A stretch of DNA of 64,000 nt from Gambelia wislizenii (GCA_030847615.1 JAUMIR010000003.1:334681756-334745755); one strand, 5' to 3'; positions 1 to 12,009 are shown, numbered from the stretch's first letter. Program-made: numbers and translations. Notes: generated from the sequence alone by a model not told the origin.

Positions 1-84
1 AATAAAAAGGCATGGGATTGGGTTGTACCATAAATGGAAAATAGATCTGTGCCTTGACAGGCTGTCTGTAGCCATGATAGTCTA

Positions 85-260
85 CCAAAATATAGGTCTC
101 AGAGGGGACTATTTTGTGAATTTCAGCCCAGTTTTCCATTCTGTCAAGATCATTTTTGATTTTATTTTACTTTTGTCTGCTGATTTTGTTGAAAGCAAAA
201 TAATTGATCTCAACAGCATTCCCACTCTCTACTCAGCTTGGCCTAACAGAATGTATTCTT
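85..260 (-). pseudogene. CR1-type LINE reverse transcriptase relic
   Basis: Read on the minus strand, the stretch near 100-170 gives NDLDRMENWAE followed by IHKI. This matches the segment just after the catalytic YADD box in CR1-type reverse transcriptases, where copies usually read like NDLDRLEKWA. The frame is short and I cannot extend it to the YADD box, so it is an old degraded piece. The DNA between it and the next element (261-545) shows nothing I recognise. Confidence 0.4.
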
Positions 261-545
261 GACAAATATCATGCTCGTTTGTACTTATCAGTCCATTGTT
301 ATCAAATTGTTGATAGACTGGCTGTTTTATAATCTCTTAAAAGTATTGTATCTTCCCTATCAGAAAATGGAAGTCTGGTTCCTGTTAAAAGCTCCAGAAT
401 GGAAGTGGCCATCTTAGCTGCACCACAGAATTAGTGTGCAAATTCCATTTTTTTAAAAAAAACTTGGAGGAAAAAATGTTAGGAGATCAGCTCAGGACAG
501 TTCACAGTTCAGTCTGCACTTTATATATTACAGTCTCCCTTTATC

Positions 546-1774
546 TCTCTCTCTGGCTTTTCTTCGCAAACGAAGATTCAGGAAGGACTCATCCCGCGCT
601 TTCTGCAAGCGCGCTGATGACTAAAAAGGCCAATCCGAGATAAACAAGTCCGGTTGCAAAAAGCACAGCAGAAGGTCTCCTTGGGTGATGTTTTTGGGTT
701 GTGATTCTTTCTGCGTTGTCGTTTCTCTTCAAGACTTGTTCGTCGTGAGTTCTCAAATAAGGCTGCAGCATTGTGGATAGTGCGTCTCCATGCCTCCCGA
801 TGTGAGGCCAGGGCGGACCAGTGTTGGTGATCAATTTGGCCAAGCCTGAGATGTTGTTTCAGGGAGTCTTTGTATCGCTTTTTTGGAGCTCCCCTCTTAC
901 GCTGACCCGTGGCGAGTTCACCGTAGAGTAGTATTTTTGGGAGACGATGGTCCTCCATCCTAGAAACGTGCCCTGCCCAACGCAGCTGTGTTCTCAATAT
1001 CATGGCCTCAATGCTGGTGATCCCTGCTTGCTCAAGGACAGCAACATTCGTCACATAGTCAGTCCAGTGTATATTTAGGATTGTGCGTAGACAGCGCTGA
1101 TGAAAGCGCTCGAAGAGTCGTAGGTGGTGGCGATAGGTGACCCATGTTTCAGATCCATAAAGGAGGATAGACAGTACGATGGCTCTATACACACTGATTT
1201 TTGTGCTTTGCCTCAGGTGTTTATTGCTCCAGACTCTTTTGTGAAGTCTTCCAAATGCACTATATGCCTTTGCTAATCTGTGATCGATCTCTTTGTCAAT
1301 CTTGGCATCTGAGGAGATGATGCTTCCCAGGTAGGTGAACTGCTGAACGGACTTGAGCACTGATTTGCCGACGGCAATGTGGGGATGGTGATGTTCGTCC
1401 TGTGGTGCAGGCTGGTAAAGAACTTCTGTTTTCTTCAGGTTGACTTCTAGCCCAAACAGCTCTGCAGCTGTTGCAAAGCAGGATGTTAGGCGCTGCAGAG
1501 CTGCTTCTGTGTGGGCAACAAGGGCAGCGTCATCGGCGAAGAGCAGCTCACGGACTAGATAGTTTAGAGTCTTAGTGTGAGCCCTCAGACGGCTTAAGTT
1601 AAACAAGCTACCATCAGTGCGGTAGCATATATAGATGCCGTCGTCTTCTTCAAGCTCTGCCATAGCCCTTTGGAGCATCGTGCTAAAGAAGATTGTAAAT
1701 AAAGTTGGTGCAAGAACACAACCTTGCTTCACTCCATTAGTTATTACAAAGAAAACTGATTTGTTCTTTTGCAC
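546..1774 (-). mobile_element. RTE-like LINE copy R1, 5'-truncated, open frame
   Basis: This is the 3' part of a non-LTR retrotransposon on the minus strand, with an uninterrupted 398-codon frame (1774 down to 578). It begins within the reverse transcriptase. Motif B, NGVKQGCVLAPTLF, lies near residues 13-26 and the catalytic LLFADDAALV near 77-86. A thumb/connection region follows with YGSETW, HQRCLRTIL, WAGHVSRMEDHRLPK and RKRGAPKKRYKDSL. The frame ends in a C-terminal zinc-knuckle-like segment (CCAFCNRTC then FSHQRAC). The layout resembles RTE/BovB C-termini, but I cannot fix the exact clade. The 3' end is a (GA)n tail rather than poly(A). The endonuclease domain and the first half of the RT are absent, so this copy is dead in spite of the open frame. 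Confidence 0.88.
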
Positions 1775-3948
1775 AGATTCTGGCTGCTACAGAGAATGCT
1801 TACTCCTTGTACCTATTGCTAAAATACTGCTATGTAATGTGCAACAGTGCAGAAGATTTTTCAAAACTCAGCTTCCTCTGCCTGTATATTCTAAGGCATG
1901 AAAAGTTAGGCTGGCACCTTGTTAGGCATTTACATCATCGTAAATTACTTACAATCATGTAAAGATAAACTGCAATGCTGAGCAGGAGGGAACCAGAGAC
2001 TTAGCTACATCTCTGGGAACATTGCGCAAAGGCAGCCGACAGCATGATCATTGTGCCATGAGTCCCACAGTGCAATTGGCATAAGAATACTATGGGGCCT
2101 ATTCTGCAATGGGCACCAGAATGCCACAGGACTTGTGCAATGGGAACTCCTATTGTGCAATAGGATACCATGCAAGATGTCTTGATATACTTTGTCACAA
2201 TTCAGTAGAAGGGTTACATGTCATGTCAGAGATTTAGTTACGATACTGTCAAGTTATGAATCATAGTCTCTCATGCCGGTCTTAGTTTTACTTTTGTGGG
2301 GCCTAAATCTAATTTAATGCTAGTGGAGTAAAAATCCCACTAGAGCTAACCATACTGCATTTCACCTTTGTACAAGCATTTGTGCAAAGCAGGTATGCAA
2401 CTAGTTGTACAATCTTTTAAACAACTAGTTGTGCAACTGCTTTGCACAACTCCTTCCACACTACTAACCCTGAGAAGGCAAAACAGCCAGTACAACTGTC
2501 CATGCTAGCATAATGACATAACTGAATATAGGGTTGGAGTACTATGACCAGAGTCTCCCAGACAGTATGGCCATTGTTTGGAAGAATGGTTGTTTTCTTT
2601 TTTTAAAAAAAAAAAAGTATTTCCCCCCAAGTTCTGATGTTCATATATATTTTTAACTGTGAAAATGGGGAACACTCTCTCCCAAGCAGAGCAAAATGAG
2701 CACAGGTTCTATTCGTGCAAAATAAAGACAAAGGAGAGCTGGACCAGGCCGGGAAACACTGTCCTAAACAATGTGCTCCCTGACACATTGTTCCCATATT
2801 TCAAGTATCTAGAAGGTTTGGACTCTCAACATAGGTCTCCTGTTGCCACATAGCTTGTGTGAAAAATAGACAGATGGGAACTCTATGCAAAATCTGGAAG
2901 GACAGGAACAAATTGATCTACAGAATAATTAGCCTAAAGAAAAATGCTTCTTTTGAAAAGTCACAATTGATGGATGTTGCACTTTAGCCAGTGACTCTCT
3001 GCATGCTACTGGATCTTATTTCAAATTTTTCATTGTTTTGCATTTTAAAGCATTCATACCCTGGAGAAGTTCATTATTCAGTTATGACAGCATATAGTCT
3101 CACAAATCCTTATTAATAGGCCAGAAGGGATCATTATCATGTCTGATCCTATGCTTCTGTGCGTGACATTCTCTGTTTTCTGAGAGCAAGTATAACTAAG
3201 TTGAGGGCAGACAACGGATGCATTAAGAGTGGCCCTTTAGCAATAGGAGCATGTGAAATTACAACTTCAGTAATTATAGCTGCCTTCTGTTCTCATTTCT
3301 GCCAGATTCCTCACCTTCCTAAGTAACGGGGTGGGGAGGAGACCAAAGAAAGCCTCAGGCCAATGCTATTGTCATGTAAATAGTCGACATCAACCAGAAG
3401 GCTACATTGCCTATTTGTGGCTTCAAAATATTAATTGCCAGAAATCAGAAGAGTGTGTGTGTGTGTGTGTTGTTCATCAGAGGTTGGAAAGGAATTCTTA
3501 AAAGGAAATTTGATACCATTATAGTTCTAAGCACCCCACCCCAAGTATTTAGTTGCTCTTTTAGTTGCTCTTTATTTTCCCCTTTCTCAAAAATAGCTAA
3601 CATAATTTTATACATTTAATTTCAAAGAACATCTGAATGTTACAAGTAGCTGTGGTACAAAGCATAATCTCCACCTACCTACTCTGTCAACATCTCAGCA
3701 CCTAAAGAAATGCACAATTCACAGGTTGAGTCATCACTTGTGATACCATGTGATACTCCTCCACCACCATTTCAGAGGCCAAACCATTGTAAAAGTAACA
3801 ACAGGGGTAGGAAGTTGTCAGAGTGTGGGAGATATATCATTTTCCCCCACCCCGGGGAACATGAAGGGCTGCATCTCCTACCAGGCCCCCAGCCTGAAAA
3901 AAGATCACTTTTTCATAAATGTGCCTCAAAAACAGCCTTGGGACCATA
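1775..3948. other. Unassigned DNA with TGTGCAA-rich patch
   Basis: No convincing coding region. Around 2010-2190 the words TGTGCAAT and GTGCCA recur (for example GTGCAATGGGAACTCC then TATTGTGCAATAGG), which looks like a degenerate repeat; similar text occurs near 43190-43300. There is a hairpin at 2380-2449 (own entry) and a (GT)n run near 3453-3470. The remainder is unique AT-rich sequence. Confidence 0.4.
2380..2449. repeat. 29-nt inverted repeat with 12-nt loop
   Basis: Arms 2380-2408 and 2421-2449 are near-perfect inverted copies. They share TTGTGCAAAGCAG at the outside and AACTAGTTGT at the inside, with a few mismatches between. The loop is about 12 nt. It could be a tiny foldback MITE, but no target duplication was identified. 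Confidence 0.7.
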
Positions 3949-4170
3949 TACTGTGGCCCCTTAGTATCGGCTGGGGTTTGGTTTCAGGACCCCCGTGGAT
4001 ACCAAAATATTTGGATGTCCAAGTTCCATTATATACAATGGCATAGTAAAATGGTATCCCTTGGCAAAATCAAGCTTTGCTTTTTGGAATTTGTTTTTTA
4101 GGGGAGGGGAATATTTTCAAGCTGTGGATGGTGAATCCATGGATGCAGAATCCATGGATACAGAGGGCCG
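3949..4170 (+). mobile_element. Tigger/mariner-like MITE (E1)
   Basis: The sequence carries hallmarks of short Tigger-type elements: CTGGGGTTTGG, AGGACCCCCGTGGATACC, CCATTATATACAATGGC, TTTGCTTTTTGGAATTT, and finally CCATGGATACAGAGGGCC. The left end lies in a TA context. The right terminal CAGTA-type end is missing and the sequence switches abruptly near 4171, where the large L1 unit may begin. No transposase is encoded. Confidence 0.75.
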
Positions 4171-4355
4171 CTCCCAAATCCTGGCCGAGGCAAAGGAAGG
4201 GGGGAGAAGGCATAACCCCCCTGTCTTGCAGAGAAGCCATCAGACCTCACGAAAGAAAGAGGAAACCAAGAGAAAATCAAGATCGTGAAACGTGCTCTCA
4301 GAGGGCTGAAACTTTCTCTCCTGGATAGGAAGGTACCTCCTTCAATTGGCAGCAC

Positions 4356-6003
4356 AAAGGAAAGGAAAGGAAAGGTGATTTTCTTCTTATATATTTGTTT
4401 CCTTTCTTGATAAAAGGCTACTAAAAGACAGTTTTTTTCTTTTTTTCTTTTCTCTTCTTTTTTCTTTTTTTGGACCTAATAGTTATACATATATACACAT
4501 ACATATACATATAAATATATACCTGCTTTGAGATCTTTTTTTTCTCTACTATTATTATTTTTTTCTATTATTATTATTATTATTATTATTATTTTCTATT
4601 ATTATTATTATTATTATCTGATATACTTTGAAAATTTTTGCTAAGTTTTTTTTAATGTATTTTAGACACTTTTTTGTACCAGATTAATTGGAGATAATCT
4701 ATAATATATACATGAATACTTTGACTCACATCGGGAGGCATGGAGACGCACTATCCACAGTGCTGCAGCCTTATTTGAGAACTCACGACGAACAAGTCTT
4801 GAAGAGAAACGACAACGCAGAAAGAATCACAACCCAAAAACATCACCCAAGGAGACCTTCTGCTGTGCTTTTTGCAACCGGACTTGTTTATCTCGGATTG
4901 GCCTTTTTAGTCATCAGTGCGCTTGCAGAAAGCACGGGATGAGTCCTTCCTGAATCTTTGTTTGCGAAGAAAAGCCAGAGAGAGAGAGAGAGACTTTGAC
5001 TCACTGAAGATATATAAATATATAGCTGTTTTGGGGTTTTTTTTCTTGGTCCTTTTTTCCTGTGAGTTTTTTTTTCCCCCTCCTTCTTTTGTGTAGCTGC
5101 ATTTAATGGTCTAACACAATTACTTTTGACATAGTAAAACTCAGTAGACTGCTGCCTGAACGAGATTGACGCAAATAGTTACTTAGTGGACAGGAGGTTA
5201 CATGGTATACTGTGGATATAAGGATACATTGTAAAAGACTTCACAAGTTTTATGACCTTGAAACATCCCAGAAGAGCACATGGTTGGAAATTAGCCAAAT
5301 CTAAACAGTCCTTGAAAAGCCACAGTGATTGAATAGAGATTTGGTACCTTGGACTGAGAGGCATTTGACAACAGAGTGTACCTCTACACCAGGAATTAGC
5401 AGCAAGGTCAAAAACAAATTGCTACCTAATAAAAATTAAGCTTTGACTATACAGCCCTACAAAGATTTTTTTCTTTTTTTTTTTGTCTTTTTGCTTATTT
5501 TTGTGTCTTTTTTTCTTTTTTTTCTTTTTTTTCCTTTAAGCGGGTAAATACACTATTTTTGTTATTATTATTATTATTATTATTTCCTTTTCTTTTTGTT
5601 AAACCACGGGAACTTTTTTCTAATTTTTCAGGGTTTTTTTTCTTTTTTTCACCAACCCCTTGTGGTTTTTTAGTTTTTTTTTCTTTTCTCTGTCCTTCAG
5701 AATTTTTTGCCTCTTTGACTTTTCATCCTTATTTTTTATAAATATTTTCCCCCTCCCCTCCCTTTTTTTAAATATAATTTTTCCTTCTTCTGCTTTTTTC
5801 CTCCCTACATCTGGGGGTGAGTAACTTCTTCAACTACTTCATCTGCTACCTAAGAAGAACTAAAACTCTTTGCAAAAGAAAGAAATAGGAAAGAAGTAAG
5901 AAGAGAAAAAGATTGAGAAGAGATAGTGAAATTGGAAGAAGAGAAGGAACTGAAATTGAAAGAAGAGGAAGAAAAAAAGAAGTGAAAACAAAAAGAAGTT
6001 ACT
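4356..6003 (+). promoter_or_regulatory. Probable L1-1 5' UTR, T-rich
   Basis: After a short AAAGG repeat this stretch is extremely T-rich on the plus strand. It contains runs of TTTTCTTTTTT, an (ATT)n block at about 4558-4618 and a (TTA)n block at about 5562-5583. L1 leaders normally carry the internal promoter. That role is inferred from position upstream of ORF1 only; no specific factor site was identified. Confidence 0.45.
4729..4992 (+). mobile_element. RTE-like LINE 3' fragment R2 with 12-bp TSD
   Basis: This is the last ~260 nt of the same LINE as R1, including the terminal Cys/His segment, stop and (GA)n tail. A perfect 12-bp duplication ACTTTGACTCAC flanks it at 4718-4729 and 4993-5004. 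The left copy shares CTCAC microhomology with the element's own junction. It interrupts the L1-1 leader, so it inserted after L1-1. The coding portion is too short to function. Confidence 0.9.
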
Positions 6004-6872
6004 ATGGCATCAGGTTTGAGGAATAGAACAAAACTTACAGAGACAAATAGTGTACTGGGAAGGAGGGGGTCAACTGAAGAACACCACAATATATGTTAAA
6101 GTTCATGGAGGAAATACGCGATTTCAGGAAAGATGTGAGTGTCCAATTGGGAGATATTAATACTAAATTTAACGTACTGCATACATTATTAGCCCAAACA
6201 AAAAAGGAAGTGAAAGAAAATAAAGATGATATCCAGACCCTGAAAAAAGAAAATGAAGAACTAAATGCTGAATTGGAAACAATGCAGGATCATCTAGCAT
6301 TAGCAAAACAGAGGGGAAAAGAATTATGGATAAGAATAAAAGGATTAAGGGAAGTTCCCAAAGAAGATACAAGGATGCTAATAATAGAATTATTTACCAA
6401 GAACTTAGAATGGAGTGAGGAACAAGTGGGAAAAGAATTGGACCATGTATATAGAATGAAATCGTTGTTTGCCACTAGAAGAAACCTGCCCAGAGACATT
6501 ATTGTACAATGTGTGAGGAAATCAGTCAGAGATTACATATTGGAGACACACTTTAATAAAGGAATTTGGTATGATGGAAAACTTCTCACCCTGATGAAAG
6601 AAATCCCCACTAGAATTTTAAGAAGACGCAAGGATTACCAATTTCTAGTGGAAATATTAAAAAAGGAAAAGTTCCTCTTCAGTTGGGATAGACTTGAAGG
6701 AGTTCTCTTCACATTCAAAAAAGAGAGAATAAAGATTGATTCAATAGAAAAAGCAAAAGACTTTATTAGGAAAAATAAGAAAGAATTTGGACTACAACGT
6801 AAAAAACAAGAAGAAGAGGATGAGGAAGAGGAAGAGCAAGATGAACGGAAAGAGGACTTAAGGAATATATAG
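6004..6872 (+). pseudogene. L1-1 ORF1 (RNA-binding coiled-coil protein), frameshifted
   Basis: ORF1 proteins trimerise through a coiled coil and bind L1 RNA in the ribonucleoprotein particle. The natural start is probably the ATG at 6004 (MASGLRNRTKLT...). That frame hits a stop at 6097 after about 31 codons, while the long frame continues from 6093, consistent with a 2-nt gain in ATATATG near 6091. The 259-codon remainder contains a heptad-rich helix (about residues 15-80). An RRM/CTD-like core follows with ELWIRIKGLREVPK, the region YILETHFNKG, and RRRKDYQFLVEIL. It ends in an acidic tail. Length and order match vertebrate L1 ORF1. Confidence 0.85.
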
Positions 6873-7047
6873 GAAGGGAAGGACATGAGAGAGAAGAAGG
6901 CGGAGGAGGAAAACAAGAGAGAAGAGGGGGAGAAGAGTAAAGAATCCAGTGTACTTGACTTGAGCGAATTGAATTGATTTAATAAGTATAGATAAAATCA
7001 GGGGGGAGGGGCAATTTCAAATAAATAAAGTTTTGATTGACAGGTAG

Positions 7048-10000
7048 ATGTTGGGGCTGAAATTTTTAACTTGGAATGTAAAAGGGTTAAATTCATTTAA
7101 GAAAAGAAAAATTGTATTCCATCACCTAAGAAAGAACAAAGCGGATGTTATATGCATACAGGAAACTAAGATTAAAGAATCACATAAACATTTATTAAAA
7201 CAGAAAAATTTGGGGGAGGAATTCACCTCAGTAGGACAGAAAAAGTAAAAAGGAGTGGCAGTATATATAAGATCAAAACTGAACCCAAGGCAAATTTATT
7301 CTGATGAGAAGGGGACATGTGTAATGATGGAAATAGTGGTAAATAATAACAAAATATTAGTAATAGGAATTTATGTCCCAGTAGAGGAAAAATTCACCTT
7401 TTTTAATGACCTAAAAAAAAGAATGAGTCAAATGGAGTATAGAAGCTGGTGTATATTAGGAGATTTTAATGGCGTTGTGGATCCATCTGTTGATAGAAAA
7501 TCAGACAATAAGAATAAAAGTGCTAAAAAAACATCAAGGGAAATTGCCAAAAGATTTTTTGATATAGTAGAGGAATTTCAATTAGTTGATGTATGGGGAT
7601 TTAAAGAAGGGGTGAACAAAGGATATACCTTTTATTCAGATGTACATAATTCATTCTCCAGGATAGACATGATTTGGATGAGCAATAACCTTATATATTC
7701 TATTAAGAAGGTTGATATTTTACCCAAACCAATATCTGACCATAACCCAATGGTGGTAATTATAAAGGATAAAAACAGAGCAAGGAATTGGAGGTTAAAT
7801 AAATCTCTACTCCTTAAAGAGGAAGTGGTAGAAGACTGCAAGAAAAAACTGAAAGAATATTTTGACTTGAATTTAAACAAAGGAGTGGGAGTAAATACTG
7901 TATGGGATGCAGGGAAAGCAGTAATGAGGGGCATATTTACACAGTGGAGTATAATAATAAACAGGAGAAAACAAGAAAGTAGAGATAAAGTATTAGAAGA
8001 AATAAGAATAAAAGAACAAGAATTAATAAAAAAACCGAATAACAAATTGATTAAGAGTCAAATCAAAATATTGCAAAATCAGATAGTAATGATGATGACT
8101 GATGAGCTGAAGAAAAACTTAGATTTTATAAAGCAAAAAGAATTTGAATATGGGAATAAACCTGGTAGATGGTTATCGTATAAATTAAGAAAAGAAAGAT
8201 CAAAGAAATTAATAACGAAAATTAAGGTAGGAGACAGGGAGATAACGGATGAAACCGAAATGCAGAAAGTATTCCACAATTATTTTAAATTATTGTATCA
8301 AAATAAGGAGCATCTTTCAGAGCAAGGAAGAGATTATATCAAAAAGTGCAAAATTCCAAATTGACAGAAATACAAAGAGAAGAATTGAATAAAGATATAA
8401 CGATAGAGGAAATTATAGGGGTAGTAAGAGAAATGAAAGGAAATAAGACACCAGGACCAGATGGCCTGCCAGGGAATATTATAAAACATTTTATGCTGAA
8501 TTAGTAGAACCCTTTTCATGGGTGATAAGGAACATCCTAAAGAACAATCAATTACCAAATAGCTGGAAGGAAGCAAATATTGTATTAATACCAAAGAAAG
8601 ATAAAGACACCACACAGGTGAAAAACTATAGACCAATTTCTTTATTAAACGAAGATTATAAGATCTTTGCAGCGATCTTAGCAAAAAGGCTCAAAGGGTA
8701 TCTACAAGAATTAATACATAGTGACCAAAATGGTTTTTTACCTAAAAGACAAATAAAAAACAACATCAGGACGGTAATTAATGTGTTAAAATATCTACAT
8801 TACCACAATGAAATAAAAGGGGTCCTGATATTTATAGACGCTGGAAAAGCGTTTGACAATTTAAAATGGGCATTTATGCTACAGACAATAGAGGAAATGG
8901 GATTTGGCGATAGATTTTATAAATGGATTCAGGCAATATATACAGCACAGAAAGCAAGACTAAGTATTAATGGGAACTTATCAGAAGAAATACAAACTGA
9001 GAAAGGAACTAGGCAGGGATGTCCCTTATCACCGTTACTATTTATATTAATTCTAGAAATCCTAAATAATGAAATAAGAAAAGATAAAGTGATAAAAGGA
9101 ATCAAAATTTAAAAAGAAGAGTTTAAACTAAGAGCATTTGCAGACGACTTAGTAATTATATTAGAAGAGCCATTAAAAGGGATTGAGCAATTGATATTAA
9201 AGACAGAGGAATTTGGCGGGCTTTAAGATAAATAAAGAAAAAACTAAAATACTAACAAAAAATCTGAGTATACAAGAAAAGGATGGATTATACAAGAAAA
9301 GGATGGATTAGGTAAGATAACAAATTTTGAAATTGTTAAGAAAGTGGGATATCTGGGTATAAATTTAACAACCAATAACCAACAACTATTTCAGAACAAT
9401 TATGACAAAATATGGAAGGATATAAAATTAAATTTGAAAAAATGGAACGACTTAAATTTATCAATGATGGGGAGAATCTCTACTATTAAAATGAGTGTTT
9501 TGCCCAAACCTGTGTTTTTATTTCAGACAATAACAATTATTTATTCAAATAAAACTCTTATGAATTGGCAGAGAGAATTAGCTAAATTTTTGTGGGCAGG
9601 AAGAACACCAAGAATTAGATGGAAGATTTTGACAGATGCTAGAGAACGAGGAGGCCTTGGGATGCCGGATATAAGGATATACTATGAAGCAGTATGCCTG
9701 TCGTGGATAAAGCAATGGATTCTATTAGATAACAAAAGAAATTTGGAATTAGAGGGACATGAACTAAAAATGGGATGGCATGGTTATTTAGGTTATGATA
9801 AGGTTAAGGTGAATAAAGAACTTAAAAACCACGTAATAAGGAAATCTTTGATTAGGGTCTGGGATAAATATAAACATAGATTGTGTCCAAAAATACCAGG
9901 ATGGCTTTCACCCCAAGAGGCCTTCTGTAAAAGGGAGTTAAGAGAATATAATTGGTTAACATATAAAGATTTAACGGAGAAAAAGGTAGGAATATTGAAT

Positions 10001-10831
10001 ATTAAAGAGTGGGAGAAGTTAAAGGATGAAGGAATACAAATACAATGGTTACATTATTATCAGGTAAGGGCCAGAATTAAAGAAGACTTAAAGGACAAAC
10101 AATATGAAGAGGAAATATCAGAATTTGAGAAGATGATAAATTTGGAAGATGGACATCTAATTAGTAAGATCTATAGACTACTCCTAAGGTACAATACAGA
10201 AGAAGAACAAATTAAACAATGTATGTTAAATTGGGCAAAAGATATAGGCCATAATATCAATATAGATCAATGGGAGGATATTTGGTGAAAGGGACTAAAT
10301 TTTACATGCAGTTATAATTTAAAAGAAAACTTTTATAAAATGATGCACAGATGGTATATGACACCTATAAAAATAGCGAAAATGAAGAAAAGTGACTTAG
10401 ATATCTGTTGGAAATGTGAAGAACAAAAAAGAACATTTTACTACATGTGGTGGGAATGTGGTAAAATACGAAGATATTGGAATAAGATAAATAAGGAGAT
10501 TGAAAAGATAGTTGGCTTTGATATAGGTTTGAGACCAGAACTTTATTTATTAAATATGATAAATTTAGAATGTGGAAAAGAGAAGGAGAATAGAACATTA
10601 CTAACCTACTTAATCACGGCAGCGTGAGTGGTTCTGGCCAAAAGGTGGAAGTCTAAAGAAATTCCAACAAGATTAGAATGGAAAGAGAAAGTAATGGAAT
10701 TGGCGCAAATGGATAAATTAACAAATTTGGTGAGAGGGAAAGTTATGGAGAGTTATTTAAAAGTATGGGAACCATTTATAAAATATATGAAACAAAAAGG
10801 AGAGGTCAGTATAATCGGGTTCAGTAGCTAA
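7048..10831 (+). pseudogene. L1-1 ORF2 (endonuclease-reverse transcriptase), multiply broken
   Basis: ORF2 supplies target nicking and reverse transcription. The APE endonuclease box order is present: LTWNVKGLNS, ICIQETKI, ILGDFNGVVDPS, FSRIDMIWMS and ISDHNPM. Reverse transcriptase motifs follow: VLIFIDAGKAFD, GTRQGCPLSPLLF and FADDLVII. The Cys-rich C-terminus reads CWKCEEQKRTFYYMWWEC, with Tyr where the usual knuckle has His. Lesions by reading: in-frame stops at 7246, 9110, 10286 and 10625; frameshifts near 8340, 8474 and 9220; and a 20-bp tandem duplication at 9271-9310. The reconstructed span is about 1,260 codons, usual for L1. Confidence 0.88.
9271..9310 (+). repeat. 20-bp tandem duplication in L1-1 ORF2
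   Basis: Two perfect head-to-tail copies of a 20-mer (9271-9290 and 9291-9310, starting TACAAGAAAAGG). Because 20 is not divisible by three, the duplication also shifts the ORF2 frame. Perfect identity suggests a recent slippage event. Confidence 0.95.
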
Positions 10832-11315
10832 TACGCGAATTTATTTACTTAAGCTTCCTTACTTTGATGTTGCTGATATGTTGGATATCCATTGTAAAAT
10901 TTTAATGATAATCTTCAGGTGAATAATGACTCTATGGTGCTGTAATTTGATAGAGAAGGATATTTAAAGTCAAACAAAAGAGTGATGGAAGTATATGAGG
11001 GATAAGAGTGTTACATAATGGATATAGAATGAATTGAAAATGAAAGTGGTACTAGCAGTTAACTGGTTTGTTAAAAAGGAACAAAAAAAAGAAGGTATAA
11101 ATGAACTACTTGTAGGAGATGGAGATAGAAGAGAATCAAGGGCAGGAAGAGAGCACGTGGGAGGTTTGTTTTATCCTCATGTATTGTCTGGTTTTGTTGA
11201 TCAGTCACTGTTATTGTTTTTGTTACTGTTATTGATGTTGGTGTACGTAAATTGCATGTTATGTTATATGTCTAATAAATGTTAAAAAAATTTAAAAAAA
11301 ATTTAAAAAATAAAT
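10832..11315 (+). other. L1-1 3' UTR and A-rich tail
   Basis: About 450 nt follow the last ORF2 codon, ending in AATAAA (11274-11279) and then alternating A-rich and ATTT blocks. There is no coding potential beyond short shadow frames. Confidence 0.65.
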
Positions 11316-11319
11316 GAAT

Positions 11320-11450
11320 AGGTGGCACCATTTTTGTTATCTCATTTTAGGTGTGTGGTGGTGCCATTTTAGGTATGCAGTGGCGCCATTTTTAGTATGA
11401 ACACTGCCATTTTAGATACCCAACAAGATGGTCCATGGTTACAAGCATAT
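11320..11450 (+). repeat. Short degenerate tandem repeat, GCCATTTTAGGT type
   Basis: The words GGTGGCACCATTTT, GGTGCCATTTTAGGT, GGCGCCATTTTTAG and CTGCCATTTTAGAT follow one another at roughly 22-30 nt spacing, giving about four degenerate units directly after the L1-1 tail. Confidence 0.6.
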
Positions 11451-11455
11451 CAAGG

Positions 11456-11665
11456 CAGTGGGACTCAGTCTCTTCTGATTTGGGATGCTAAGCAGCATCA
11501 AGCCAGGTTAGTATCGTGCTTAGATGGGATCTCCAAGTAGGTATAGGAAAGAATTATGCCTGACACCCTGGAAAATCACTGTCAGGTAAAGTTGGAAATA
11601 TTCAATTAAATTGACCAACAGTCTGACGCAGTATGAGGCAGGTTCCTGTGTTCTTTCTCCATTTT
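11456..11665 (+). mobile_element. 5S-rRNA-derived SINE
   Basis: The head resembles the internal promoter part of 5S rRNA: GATGCTAAGCAGCATC, CCAGGTTAGTATCGTGC and TTAGATGGGATCTCC. The body ends GACCAACAGTCTGACGCAG then TATGAGGCAGGTTCCTG, a tail shared with the tRNA-like SINE at 27590-27786. Divergence from a functional 5S gene is high, so it is a retroposed SINE and not an rRNA gene. Confidence 0.65.
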
Positions 11666-11734
11666 TTCTAATAATTATCCAACAAATGTTTTCAGTGTTT
11701 ATATATTATATTAATACATATTAAGTTTTTTTAA

Positions 11735-12009
11735 ATTTAGTTATTTAGTTATTTATACCCTGTTCTTCAGCCACAAGGCTATCATAGTGGCTTACAAATT
11801 GTTTTAAAGAATAGCAATTTACACATCTACACTGCAAGAAGCAGCTTCCAATGTGTGTTAGTTAATTGCCCCCCCCCACAAACTGGGTACTCATTTTCCT
11901 GACCTATGAAAGGATGGAATTCTGAGTGAACCTTGGAGTCCTCTGGAATCAAACTTGCAACGTGGTGACTTGCAGTACTGGCATTCAATCACTGCGCCAC
12001 CAGGGCTCC
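11735..12009 (-). mobile_element. tRNA-headed SINE with L2-like 3' end (I1)
   Basis: On the minus strand it starts GAGCCCTGGTGGCGCAGTG (A-box-like) followed by a degenerate B box. It ends TTTGTAAGCCACTATGATAG, then a GGGTATAAATAACTAAAT-like end. The 3' end resembles the TTGTAAGCCGCCCCGATTG terminus of the L2 copies in this window, which suggests L2-dependent mobilisation. Related copies lie at 40305-40495 and 50220-50499. Confidence 0.8.

Larger units (their letters stand above)
4172..11315 (+). mobile_element. Nearly full-length L1 LINE (L1-1), inactivated
   Basis: The order is long T-rich leader, ORF1, about 175-nt spacer, ORF2, about 450-nt 3' UTR with AATAAA at 11274, and an A-rich tail. 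This is the bicistronic L1 layout. The 5' boundary is inferred from where the E1 MITE stops and could lie anywhere between about 4172 and 4370. No clean flanking target duplication was found. A small RTE-like fragment is inserted in the leader. Both ORFs carry nonsense and frameshift changes, so the copy is not autonomous. Confidence 0.8.

Noticed and set aside
589..843. 84-aa frame within R1
   Set aside because: Alternative frame of the same LINE, repeated at 31355 for the same reason.
1741..1760. Target duplication for R1
   Set aside because: Only TATTACA matches between the two sides and it is not adjacent to the tail, so it was not accepted.
4688..4942. 84-aa frame at the RTE-like fragment
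   Set aside because: It is a frame-shifted shadow; the native LINE frame through the same bases encodes the Cys/His tail.
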